DNA of 64,000 bases from a virus. A program made the position numbers and the translations under genes. Location: positions 124,001 through 188,000 of IMG/VR virus record IMGVR_UViG_3300008259_005066. One strand, 5' to 3'. Every line of letters starts with the position of its first letter. Within the stretch, counting starts at the first letter, position 1. Of this stretch, positions 50,101 through 59,200 are shown one piece after another. Below the pieces are notes generated by a model. It made no database searches and was not told the DNA's origin. It worked only from the letters and a program-made list of their open reading frames with translations.

Positions 50101-51252
50101 AAAGTTTGCGACATTGGCCGTGCCTGCAAGATTTCCAATAAAGTTAGGAGCTGTGATATTGCCAGTGGCATTGATGGTGCCAGTGACATTGGCGCCTGTG
50201 GTTGTTGCGACTACTACGTTTGTTCCATTTGGAGCAAGTGTAACATTACCACTTGATCCAGTGATCAAGAACAATGCACCTGTATCAACAATATTACCAG
50301 ATAGATTTATATTGCCACCGGTTATGTTGCCAGTGGCTGTGATCTGCCCTGCTGTGCCAAGATTGCCCACGTTGGCATTGCCAGAAACGGTAATAGCAGT
50401 TAAGTTAGCATTGGTAGCACCCAGGTTACCAACGTTGGCATTGCCCGTCGCTGACAGCACGCCACTGGTTATAAGGTTACCGCCGGTGATATTGCCCGTG
50501 GCCACAACAGTATTGGCATTGACTTCTGGAGAAGCTCCTGATAATACAGTCGTGCCGCCAGCAGGATTGGTAATGATAACTGCTGTGGCATTGGCAGAGA
50601 TTTGTGCGTTGCCAAGATAGATAGTGGAGTTGGCTAGATAGATATCTTTCCATCGGCTAGTAGTTGTACCTAGATCGTAAGTGACATTGGCCCCAGGTAA
50701 TACGCTACCATAAAAAGTTGGACTGTCATTGACTGCAAATGTTATAGTATCTGTTGTAGCATTGCCTGTGATTACAATGTTATTGCCAGTTGAGAATGTA
50801 ACTGTGTCGCCCACAATGTCTGCCAGTACCGCAGTGCCATTGGCATAGATGTTGCCAAACGCGAATGCAGAGTTCTGTTCAAAGGTCAGTGCAGTGACGC
50901 CAATGGTGATGGGATCGTTTGTGGTCAGTTTCCACTGGGTGTCTTTATAGGTCACACCTTCGGTGACCATGACGATGGTTCCAGCATTGAGTTCGCCGGA
51001 CTCGTTGGTATCTACTGATCTAATCCAAGTGCCATTTGATCCTGTGCCCAACACTGATACCTGATAAACACCGTTTTGGCTACCAGTGGATTGGCCGGCT
51101 ACTAGGATTCTGCTACCTATGCTCAAACTCACACCATCCACTGTGCTGGGCGCACCGCCTGCCAGTGTGACGTCGGTCAGCGTGATCACGCGGACCGCTT
51201 GTTTGTAGTCTATGTCAAATATCTGATAGGCGCGAGGTTTAGTTAATCCCAT
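47167..51252 (-). CDS. Large repetitive tail fibre protein
   Basis: 1361 aa. The first ~130 residues hold an attachment domain (VTLTDVTLAGGAPSTVDG, VYQVSVLGTGSNGTW, QWKLTTNDPI). The middle ~1000 residues are short beta repeats of the form A-T-G-N-(V/I)-T-G-G-N-L, giving a long shaft. The end (YNFVQTVQEAPFES and a Pro/Glu-rich tail) lacks the C-module of the other fibres. The repeats hold dense Asn-X-Thr/Ser sequences. Receptor recognition is likely at the C-terminus. Confidence 0.75.
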   Translation of the reverse strand: MGLTKPRAYQIFDIDYKQAVRVITLTDVTLAGGAPSTVDGVSLSIGSRILVAGQSTGSQNGVYQVSVLGTGSNGTWIRSVDTNESGELNAGTIVMVTEGVTYKDTQWKLTTNDPITIGVTALTFEQNSAFAFGNIYANGTAVLADIVGDTVTFSTGNNIVITGNATTDTITFAVNDSPTFYGSVLPGANVTYDLGTTTSRWKDIYLANSTIYLGNAQISANATAVIITNPAGGTTVLSGASPEVNANTVVATGNITGGNLITSGVLSATGNANVGNLGATNANLTAITVSGNANVGNLGTAGQITATGNITGGNINLSGNIVDTGALFLITGSSGNVTLAPNGTNVVVATTTGANVTGTINATGNITAPNFIGNLAGTANVANFIFVTESPDDNVTYNLPYVSPSGSAGGYRSLFADDTGLTFNPSTNILTVALASHATSMSTPNVATTTTTGTTSLFTTITSGTLNIMTGQTSGPLTIGGTSATGAIAIGRSTATQTIAIGNGVTASGSTKTISIGTLGAAGSTTNISVGPVAGNGTVSFLANAIVSIANSLSVSGNANITGNVSGANLLLSGNIFDSGTSLQINTTSAANIALAPNSSIVLVATTTGANITGTLNATGNANVGNLGTAGLVVATGNVTGGNLVTAGRVDATGNITGGNLVTAGLVSAGTTITATGNVTGGNIVTAGQVTATGNVTGGNLIGTNIIGTLTTAAQTNITSVGTLDSLSVTGNVGSGNISGTRGAFTTVTGTLETAAQPNVTSVGTLTSLTATGNVSGGNLVTTGTVSTGTLTASDNVTIAGNLTVSGNIISVNVTNLNVVDPIIGLGRGANNTPLTSNDGKDRGQELWYYTTTEQAAFMGYDNSAGKLIAATNVSVSNDVVTVNNYGNLIVGGLESATISATGNANVGNLGATTVTATTLTGTISTAAQTNITSVGTLTNLAVTGNVTSGNFVGTLNGSGANVSSISADNISSGTLAQARLANAAVTLGSTALTLGATVTTVAGLTSVTSTTFVGDLTGAATTAGTVTTAAQPNITSVGTLTSLGVTGNITSGNLSGTLITGTLTTAAQPNISSLGTLTSLTASGNVTGGNLTTGAQVVATGNITGGNLITSGVLSVTGNANVGNLGASTIVATTLTGTLNTAAQPNITSLGTLTSLDVTGNVTGGNLTTGSQVIATGNVSGGNITTAGRVDATGNITGGNLVTTGQLVATGNVTGALIKASSNVEIQNRGILFLNDSDNSNYIGLRSPATLTGNFTYIFPSGYGNAAQVLTTNGAGGLTWEDQSGGGGGGGATQYPNSTVQPVPGSTGNFDLSYNFVQTVQEAPFESSATDPFGVNLGEVYSMMDPVGEVLEGVDLGVLT
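47580..50560 (-). repeat. Degenerate repeat array coding fibre shaft (GN-V/I-T type)
   Basis: Blocks of about 36-60 nt recur, coding ATGN(V/I)TGGNL plus a variable spacer. The DNA is degenerate and interrupted by other fibre segments, including YNFG.. and GLGRGANNTPL stretches also found in other fibres here. Confidence 0.7.
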
Positions 51253-51271
51253 GTTTTACCCAGGTTTGATA

Positions 51272-51278
51272 TATTTAT
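51272..51278 (-). promoter_or_regulatory. late-promoter-like box ATAAATA for the 1361-aa fibre
   Basis: 19 nt before ATG 51252. The Shine-Dalgarno is weak (TGGG). Confidence 0.5.
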
Positions 51279-51282
51279 GGAA

Positions 51283-51313
51283 AAAAATAGGGCCAACCAG
51301 TGGCCCTATTTTT
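51283..51313 (-). terminator. bidirectional-looking terminator between fibre genes
   Basis: 12-bp stem AAAAATAGGGCC (51283-51294) with GGCCCTATTTTT (51302-51313), 7-nt loop, T run on both strands. Ends the 1181-aa fibre on the minus strand. Confidence 0.9.
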
Positions 51314-51329
51314 GGTAAGTTTGCGCAGA

Positions 51330-54300
51330 TTACAGGCGCCCTACTACGACTTCTATCACACCTTCCGTGCCATCAAAGTCTTCCAGTGCTTTGCCTATCA
51401 CAGTGCCCACACGTGGATCTGGTTCGGCTCTAGCACGACCATCTGCTGTGGATACCATCATGTCGCCTTTGCGCACAGGACCTGTGACCCGGGTTGGTAC
51501 ACGACCTGTGAGTGCTACAGCAACAATGTGATCACCTTCCAGTGCAGAATTCATGATGTAACTTGGATTGGTAGAAATCACACCAGCCACACGCTTGCAT
51601 GCTTCTTCGGTGCAACCTGTGACTTCGGCTGATCCGCCAAAACATACCACTGTGCCGGGTTCTAGATTGGTATCTGCCGCATACATCTCGGCCAAGTCAG
51701 CGTATTGTGCTGAGGTGGCTTTGGCAAATATGGTATTGAAATAACTGCTGGATGTTCCAATGTTGCCTACACCGTTGGCCTGCAGATTGTTGATACCAGC
51801 CGAAGTAAATGACACAATACCAGAACCGCCTACATTGATATTGACATTACCGTTGCTGGTAGCGCAACTCACATTGGACGTTCCATTGGCGATGGTAGTG
51901 GTATCAACGTTATTGGAACTCAGTGTGCCAGGTGTTGTTCCATCCGGTCCAAAGAATGCCAAGGTGTTGCCCGAGGTGTTCTTGAGGACGATGTTGCCCA
52001 GCGTGATCGAGTTACCACTGAAGTAGCCATCTCTCCATCTCAGCGCAGAACTGCCCAAATCATAAGTGACGTTGGCTGTGGGTATCAAATCACCGGTGAT
52101 ACGCACATCGTTGTCGGTGTCAACCACTTCCACGGCAGCATTGCCGTTGACGTTAGAAATACCTTTGACCGTGACCGTGGTAGTGATCTCTCGCACCTCG
52201 ATAGTATCAGACACCAGAGGTGCTTCTGTAAATGTCAGCACATTGCCTGTCACGGAATAGGCCAACACAGGAATCTGTAGCACACCGTTGATCGAAACGA
52301 TACAGGAGTCTGTGGTCTGGCTAGTGCCCAATGTGTATGCTACAGTAGATCCATCTCCGTTGAACACTTCTGAATCGATTACTGTGAACACAGTGCCCGC
52401 AGATACCCACGAGTCTGCATCATAGAATTCCAAACTGTCCAGCGTGGTGTTGAAACGGATCATACCAGTGACGCCAGTGGCCGGACGCTGTGCGGAGTTA
52501 CCGCGTGGTATCAGGATTGAGTTACTGGATTGGAATGAAACTACGGCATTGGCTACCTGTGTGGAGTTACCAAATGACGCTGTAGACGTGCCTGCATCAA
52601 CATAGAATATGTTGGCAGTGGTGTCACTGTTGACCGCAAAGTCTGTGTCAGAGCTGTCACTGTTTACTGTGACGCGACCTGTGCGGCTGGTTATACTGGC
52701 AACATATAAATTGCCGTTGGTGATATCAATGCCTTGTGTAGATGCTACTGCACGCACATTGGCTTCTGCTGTGTTGCCAACAAATATTTTTACGTTGCCG
52801 TTGGTAGAACCCAGCATTAAATTACCACGTGACGTGCTTCCACCTGTTTGTGCGTTGGCCACTACGTATAAGTAACCGTCATTGAGTGAAGAAGTGTCGC
52901 CAAAGAAAGCAGGATCATCATGAGTGCTGGAACCAATACCCATGTCAATGAAAAATGTGGAGTCGGTTCCGTTGTCAGCAGTGGCCACATAGTCTGTAGA
53001 TGCAATGGGGCCAGCGTTGATGTTTTCAAAGTTAATCTGGCTGTATGAATTGGTGTTGCCCGAAAACTGTGCTACTATGTTGGAACCCAGAGGGGTAAAT
53101 CCTGCAACACCTGCTTGTATGGCCAAGTTACCTGTGGGCGCTTGACCAAAGAAAATACCAGAAACATTGGCTACGATATTGCTTGTGGAAGTAAAGGTAC
53201 CAATTACTGTGCCATTGCCGGTTATGTAGAGTTGTTGTGCATTGATATTGCCACTCAACGCATTGAGATTGGCCGAAGTGTTGATATTGCCTGTGGCATC
53301 GATGCGGCCGCCTGTGGATATATTACCGCCTGTGATGTTACCAAGAACGGTCAATGCATCAGTAGTGGCATCATATGTGATTCCTGCATCACCGGCAATT
53401 AAACCGTTGTTGTTGAACAAAATCTGTGTGTTAGAACCTGGCGCTACAAATGGACCAGAAATGTTGCCTACTGATACTACGCTTTCAGCATAGATATTGC
53501 CTGCTTGGAACGTGCCATACTGCACCACATTGACGATGTTGTTTCCGCTGAAGTTTACATTGGCAGCAGCTACAACGTTGCCGGTAGAGTTATCCCAGAA
53601 TACCGAAGCATTACCTTTGCCTGTGGCTGCTTTGTAGTATTCCATGTAGATACCACGATCCATACCATCATCTGAGGTCAACGGTGCTCCATTGGCACCT
53701 GTGCCCATGATGATTATGGGATCTTCTACCCGCAAGTCATCGATGTTGATGTAGGTCAGATTGCCTTGGACCACTAAGTTGCCACCAATAGTAGCGTTGC
53801 CTGTGGTCTCCAGATGAACAGCATACAGAGTGCTGTTAGCAGTGATATTGCCACCAAAAATATTGCCAGTGGCAGAAATGTTTGCTCCGCTGGAAATCAA
53901 ACCGGTTGCCACAACAGCGGCGTTTGATATAAGATTACCACCGGTAATATTGCCAGTTGCGGATACAGTGGTGGCAGCAGATACGGAAGCATTACTTACC
54001 ACATTGCCACCTGTGACATTGCCAGTGGCACTCACAGTGGTTGCCGCTGACACTGCGGCGTTGCTTACTAGGTTACCACCAGTGATGTTACCGGTAGTGT
54101 TTATTTGTCCAGATACACTGAGGTTGCCAAGAGCCAGATTACCAGTAATGGTAACGTTACCAATCACAGCGCCACTGGAAATCAAATTACCAGCAGTGAC
54201 ATTACCTGTGGCATCGATGTTGCCAGTGGTAGAAATGTTACCACCGGATATGTTACCAGTGGTTGTTGAAATATTGCCTGCGGCTATGACAGCCGCATTG

Positions 54301-54875
54301 GAAACCAAGTTACCACCGGTGATGTTACCGGTAGCGGAAATTTGACCCACTGTGGAAAGATTGCCGGCACGCACATTGCCAGTGATGGCTGCATCCGTGA
54401 TAATATTGCCGACCAAACTTGTGGTGCCGTTGATGACGATGTTGCCACCAATGTTGGCGTCATTGGTGTGGAAACTGGCGTAACTAGCGATAGTGACCGT
54501 GGTATTGGTAGTGGTGTCATTGGTGAATACCGTGACAAACTCACCTTGAGATTCATCCCAAACAAAAGCGATGTTTTGGCTGCTGCCACGTTCGCCAATG
54601 AAACCAATGTCCAAACTAGGAGCACCTGATTGATTGGCGGCCAGCAACAGTATGGGATCTTCAATAACAACACTGACTGTGTCAATGGTTGTGGTAGTTC
54701 CGTTGACTGTCAAGTTGCCAGATACTGTAAGATCTGATCCGTAGACCAGACTGTTGGCTATTTTGCCTGCTGTGATTGAGTAATCTTGCAGTTTGACGCC
54801 TGCGTTGATACCAAGGTATACGTTACCGGTTGATGAATCGGTAATCTGATTGTTTTTTATCCGTGTAATGGCCAT
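51330..54875 (-). CDS. Large tail fibre protein with C-module
   Basis: 1181 aa. N-terminus MAITRIKNNQITDSSTGNVYLG is a tail-attachment type start, followed by an EDPILLLAAN segment recurring in other fibres here. A shaft of ISATGNITGGNLVSNAA repeats follows, then a beta domain (LIPRGNSAQRPATG, FTVIDSEVFNGDG), and finally the ~170-residue C-module (FAKATSAQYADLAEMYAAD ... EVVVGRL). It is complete, so it serves as the template for how the broken fibre at 54934-59980 should look. Confidence 0.75.
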   Translation of the reverse strand: MAITRIKNNQITDSSTGNVYLGINAGVKLQDYSITAGKIANSLVYGSDLTVSGNLTVNGTTTTIDTVSVVIEDPILLLAANQSGAPSLDIGFIGERGSSQNIAFVWDESQGEFVTVFTNDTTTNTTVTIASYASFHTNDANIGGNIVINGTTSLVGNIITDAAITGNVRAGNLSTVGQISATGNITGGNLVSNAAVIAAGNISTTTGNISGGNISTTGNIDATGNVTAGNLISSGAVIGNVTITGNLALGNLSVSGQINTTGNITGGNLVSNAAVSAATTVSATGNVTGGNVVSNASVSAATTVSATGNITGGNLISNAAVVATGLISSGANISATGNIFGGNITANSTLYAVHLETTGNATIGGNLVVQGNLTYINIDDLRVEDPIIIMGTGANGAPLTSDDGMDRGIYMEYYKAATGKGNASVFWDNSTGNVVAAANVNFSGNNIVNVVQYGTFQAGNIYAESVVSVGNISGPFVAPGSNTQILFNNNGLIAGDAGITYDATTDALTVLGNITGGNISTGGRIDATGNINTSANLNALSGNINAQQLYITGNGTVIGTFTSTSNIVANVSGIFFGQAPTGNLAIQAGVAGFTPLGSNIVAQFSGNTNSYSQINFENINAGPIASTDYVATADNGTDSTFFIDMGIGSSTHDDPAFFGDTSSLNDGYLYVVANAQTGGSTSRGNLMLGSTNGNVKIFVGNTAEANVRAVASTQGIDITNGNLYVASITSRTGRVTVNSDSSDTDFAVNSDTTANIFYVDAGTSTASFGNSTQVANAVVSFQSSNSILIPRGNSAQRPATGVTGMIRFNTTLDSLEFYDADSWVSAGTVFTVIDSEVFNGDGSTVAYTLGTSQTTDSCIVSINGVLQIPVLAYSVTGNVLTFTEAPLVSDTIEVREITTTVTVKGISNVNGNAAVEVVDTDNDVRITGDLIPTANVTYDLGSSALRWRDGYFSGNSITLGNIVLKNTSGNTLAFFGPDGTTPGTLSSNNVDTTTIANGTSNVSCATSNGNVNINVGGSGIVSFTSAGINNLQANGVGNIGTSSSYFNTIFAKATSAQYADLAEMYAADTNLEPGTVVCFGGSAEVTGCTEEACKRVAGVISTNPSYIMNSALEGDHIVAVALTGRVPTRVTGPVRKGDMMVSTADGRARAEPDPRVGTVIGKALEDFDGTEGVIEVVVGRL
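53830..54370 (-). repeat. Fibre shaft repeats, about 60-nt units
   Basis: Repeated coding for ATGN(V/I)(T/S)GGN-(L/I) plus SNAAV spacer. Near-identical sequences recur at 56243-58240 in the next fibre, giving dispersed homology. Confidence 0.7.
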
Positions 54876-54905
54876 AATATGTCACTTCGCTCCGCTCTAT
54901 GGTAT

Positions 54906-54912
54906 TATTTAG
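54906..54912 (-). promoter_or_regulatory. late-promoter-like box CTAAATA for the 1181-aa fibre
   Basis: 30 nt before ATG 54875. GGAG lies 14 nt from the ATG, so the ribosome site is weak. Confidence 0.5.
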
Positions 54913-54933
54913 CGGTCCGGCCAAAAAGATCTG

Positions 54934-56262
54934 TTACCAGGCGCCAATCACTATCATAATTTTGTGCGGGCCTGCACCGCACGTTTCCAGTGCTTTGCCC
55001 ACGATCACACCCGGGCGCCAGTCATTATCTGCTAGTTTTTCTGCATGTCCAGCACGGCCTGACGTGGTCAGCACATCGCCTTTGGCCACAGGACCTACCA
55101 CCCAGCAAGGTACACGTCCTGCCATGGCTATGGGCACACCTGCTTGACCTGCGTTCATGATATAGGCAGGATCAGTGGAAATCACACCGGCCAATCGTTG
55201 ATCAGCATACTGGTAACTTTCTGTGACTTCGCTGTCGCCCGCAAAAATCATTACCCACCCGGGCTGATAAGCGCCATCGGCAGCAAAATATTCCGCCAAG
55301 TCCGCATACTGAGCAGATGTTGCTTTGGCAAATATAGTATTGAAATATGTGCCGCTGGAACCAATGTTGCCAACGCCGTTGGCATTGTTGTTGAATATGT
55401 TGCCTACACTTAAATTGCCAGTGCCAACATCTAGCCCGCCGCCGCTGGATATCGTGGCAGGAGTGGTCCCATCTGCGGCAAAGAAACCAATGGCATTGCC
55501 AGTTTGGTTGGTCAGTATCACGTTGCCAAGATAGATCGAATTGCCTGCTAGATATAGATCATTCCATCTCAGAGTGGTGTTGCCCAAATCATAAGTGACG
55601 TTGGCTGTCGGTAACAGATTGCCTGTGATATTGACTTGTGCGGTAGCGTCACTGACATTTACAATAGCATTGCCAGCGGAGTTGCTGATTTCTGTGACCA
55701 CTTGTAACTGGCTTATGAAACGTATTTCAATTTGATCCGCCACCGATGGAGCTTCTGTGAATGTTATGACGTTGCCTGTGACAGAGTAAGCAAAAACAGG
55801 AACTTGGCTCACACCGTTGATGCTGACCAAAATAGAATCAGATGTAGCAGTTTCATTCAAGGCAAATACCGAAGTTGCGCCATCGCCATTGATAATTTGG
55901 CTGGTGATATCTACTAAATCTTGACCTACCACATCCCACTCAGTGCCGTCATAGACTTCGACCAACAATGTATTGGTATTGAATCGCAACGCACCTTGAT
56001 CAGGTGATCCGGGACGCTGTGCAGTATTACCCGTGGGTATGGTCAGCGCAGTGGTACTAGTAATCTGTGTCACACCAGCAGAGGCAGGTATCAGCACTAG
56101 ATTACCTGTTGTGGCTGTTAAAGTAACGTTGGTGTTGGATGTGATTGCTGTGCCGTCAATGGTAAAGTTATCAACTATCAACTGGCCTTGGATATTGGCT
56201 GTGGTTCCATTGAAGGTAAAGTTAGCACTGTCCACTAGATAACTAGTTTCCGCCGGTGACAT
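54934..56262 (-). CDS. Tail fibre, C-terminal fragment (frameshifted from 56243-59980)
   Basis: 442 codons. It has no adaptor domain and no ribosome site, and its ATG lies in a shaft repeat of the preceding gene (20-nt overlap, +1 frame). It continues as YLVDSANFTFNGTTANIQGQL, the same beta domain as in the complete fibre (TGNTAQRPGSPDQG; QIINGDGATSVF), and the C-module ATSAQYADLAEYFAAD. It is best read as the 3' part of one fibre gene of about 1682 codons broken by a 1-nt gain or 2-nt loss near 56245-56262. Confidence 0.7.
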   Translation of the reverse strand: MSPAETSYLVDSANFTFNGTTANIQGQLIVDNFTIDGTAITSNTNVTLTATTGNLVLIPASAGVTQITSTTALTIPTGNTAQRPGSPDQGALRFNTNTLLVEVYDGTEWDVVGQDLVDITSQIINGDGATSVFALNETATSDSILVSINGVSQVPVFAYSVTGNVITFTEAPSVADQIEIRFISQLQVVTEISNSAGNAIVNVSDATAQVNITGNLLPTANVTYDLGNTTLRWNDLYLAGNSIYLGNVILTNQTGNAIGFFAADGTTPATISSGGGLDVGTGNLSVGNIFNNNANGVGNIGSSGTYFNTIFAKATSAQYADLAEYFAADGAYQPGWVMIFAGDSEVTESYQYADQRLAGVISTDPAYIMNAGQAGVPIAMAGRVPCWVVGPVAKGDVLTTSGRAGHAEKLADNDWRPGVIVGKALETCGAGPHKIMIVIGAW

Positions 56263-59200
56263 TGCCTGTGGCCGATATGGTAGTTGCTGCCGATACGGCA
56301 GAATTGGAAATTAAATTACCAACACTGACGTTGCCATTGACGTTTGCCTGTCCTGTGGCTGAGATATTGGCCACATACAAATCGGTTATGCTAACATTGC
56401 CAACCACTGCTGAATTGGCAATGAGATAGTTGCCCTGCACGTTGGCTGGCGTGGTTATGTTGCCTGTGCTGGTCAGTGTTCCTAGATTGATGATGTTACC
56501 ACTGGTCACATTGGCCAAGATAGTGATATTACCACCATTGATGTTGCCGGATCCTACAGATAAATTACCTGCTGTGACGTTGGCGACAATGACTGCGCTG
56601 TTGGCTATGTTTAGATCTTGTCCCGATATCAATGCGTTGGATATGACATTGCCACCAGTGATGTTACCAGTGGCAGTGATTGTTGTAGACGCACTGATCG
56701 CGGCATTGGAAACTAAATTACCACCGGTAATGTTACCGGTAGCTGATACAGTAGTAGCAGCCGATACAGCGGCGTTTGATGTCAAGTTACCACCGGTAAC
56801 ATTACCGGTAACATTGACGTATCCGGTGGCTGAGATATTTCCTACATCTAGATCTGTGATCGTGACATTGCCAATCACGGCTGAATTAGCAATGAGATAG
56901 TTGCCTTGCACATTGGCAGGAGTGGTGATGTTACCGGTACTGTCTATTGTTCCAAGATTAACGATGTTACCACTGTTTACATTGACTGTTACAGTGATAT
57001 TTCCAGTTGAAATATTTCCAGAACCAGTAGAAACATTACCTGCTGTGACGTTGGCAGTAATGACAGCACTGTTAGCGATAGAAAGATCTTGACCAGTGAT
57101 CAATGCGTTGGCTATGACATTGCCACCAGTGATGTTTCCTGTGGCAGAAATTTGGCCTGCTGTGGCTAGATTACCGCTGACTGTGTTGCCAACAATCAGC
57201 GCAGATTCTCCGTAGAGATTACCAATTTGCCAAGTTCCAAATTGATTGACAGTCACTATCTCGTTGGCGATGGTCACATCTTTGGCTGCCAGGAGATTTC
57301 CTGCGGAATTATCGTAACCTATGAAAGCAGATTTCTCAGAAGTTGAATAATACCACAGTTGCTCGCCGCGATCCTTGCCATCATTGGTAGTCAATGGAGT
57401 GTTGTTGGCTCCACGACCCATGGAAATGATTGGGTCCTCAATGTTGAGGCTGGTCACATTGTTGTAGACTAAATCGCCATTGACAGTGAGATTGCCATCT
57501 ATGATAGCATCGCCGTTGACTTGTAGATTGCCTTGGGCAGTGATGTCATCGCCAGTGATTGACCCAGTCACAGTGAGCGTGTCTGTTTGGATGTTACCAC
57601 CGGTGCCATATCCTACCTGGAAGATATTGGTTGCTTGGTCATAGGTTAAATTAGCGGATGCGCCAAAATCACTGTTGAGGTTGTATTGTATCTGGGTATT
57701 GGACCCAGCGGGCTGTTGGAAATCAACAGGAGCACCATTGGCATAATAGTATCCATCAGTGAGTATGTTGCCCACTGCGGCATTGCCGGTGATCGTGAGT
57801 GTGATTCCACTGATAGAACCGTTGGATATGATATTGCCACCCGTGATGTTACCAGTGGCAGTGACAGTGGTAGCGGCCGATATGGCAGCATTGGATATGA
57901 CATTGCCACCCGTGATATTACCAGTGGCCGATATAGTGGTTGTGGCTGATATGGCAGCATTTGAAGTCACATTGCCACCGGTGATATTGCCAGTGGCAGA
58001 AATTGTAGTCACAGCAGATATGGCAGCGTTTGACACTAAATTACCACCTGTGATATTGCCAGTGGCACTCACAGTGGTAGCGGCACTGATAGCGGCATTT
58101 GATGTCAAGTTACCACCGGTGATGTTACCAGTGGCCGATATAGTGGTTGTGGCTGATATGGCAGCATTGGATATCACATTGCCACCCCATACATTACCCG
58201 TGGCTGCCACAAATCCTTGAGTGCTGAGATTACCGACTATCGCTGTTTCGGTGGCTGTGAGAGTCGCGGTATAGACACCAAGATTGGCATTTAGATTGGC
58301 GGCCGTGATATTGCCATTGACTGTGAGGCTGTTGCCTACAGCATTACCAATGTTGGGTGTGACCAAATTGGCCCCGGGCTTGACTGATATATTGCCCGAT
58401 CCGTCAAAGGCCGTGGTGTCGTTGTCCACCTTGGCAGCGAACACAGTGCCATTGAGCACCAAACCTGCGGCTGTGTTGGCCGAGTAGACTTGGCTGGCAC
58501 TAAACTGTGTGAATTCAATGTTAGCATAGCCAATGATAAATGGACCTGGAGGTGCTGTTTTTACATAACTTTCTCCGGCTCCGGTGTTACCTGCCTGAAC
58601 ATAGAAATAGGAACCTTGGTCCAGACCAGTGGAAGTATCTGGTTCGTATGTATCCGTATCGCTAGAACGTGTGAGTATCCATGGCGCAGACACATTACCA
58701 GTCTGGCTGACCACATACACACCATTTTCATAGGCCAAGGCTTGCTGATAAACCAACACACGCTGACCCACTGTGGGATTGACACCATCCACGGTGAGTT
58801 GAGCATTGACATTGGCAGTGAGCGTGGCTCCTATACCAGAATTCACTGTCACACCTTGTGTGAGACCAGCCGCCGATGTGATGTTGGCCACTGGTACACC
58901 ATTGTAAATGGTAGTGAGCACGGCCGCTGATGCATTGGGAGTAGATACTACAAAATAAGCAGTGTTGCCTGCGATGCCAGAAAAAGAATTTGCAAACCAC
59001 AGTTGATCATTGATCTGCAGATTGGCCGCTGAAGAAAACACTACCACGTTACCTGCTATGGTATCTGTCACTGTGAAAGTGTTGCCGCCTTGGGTATAAG
59101 TTGCGGCGGGCAATGCTACCGGAGTCTCAACATAGACTGGAGTGTGGATATGGATTCCCGATGACACCGCATCGTCAACATATTGTTTGGTAGCGGCATC

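Noticed and set aside
47580-50560. CRISPR-like array from regular short repeats
   Set aside because: Repeats are in-frame coding sequence with no unique equal-length spacers.
57759-58220. 153-codon plus-strand repeat ORF
   Set aside because: Reverse reading of 20-residue fibre repeats.
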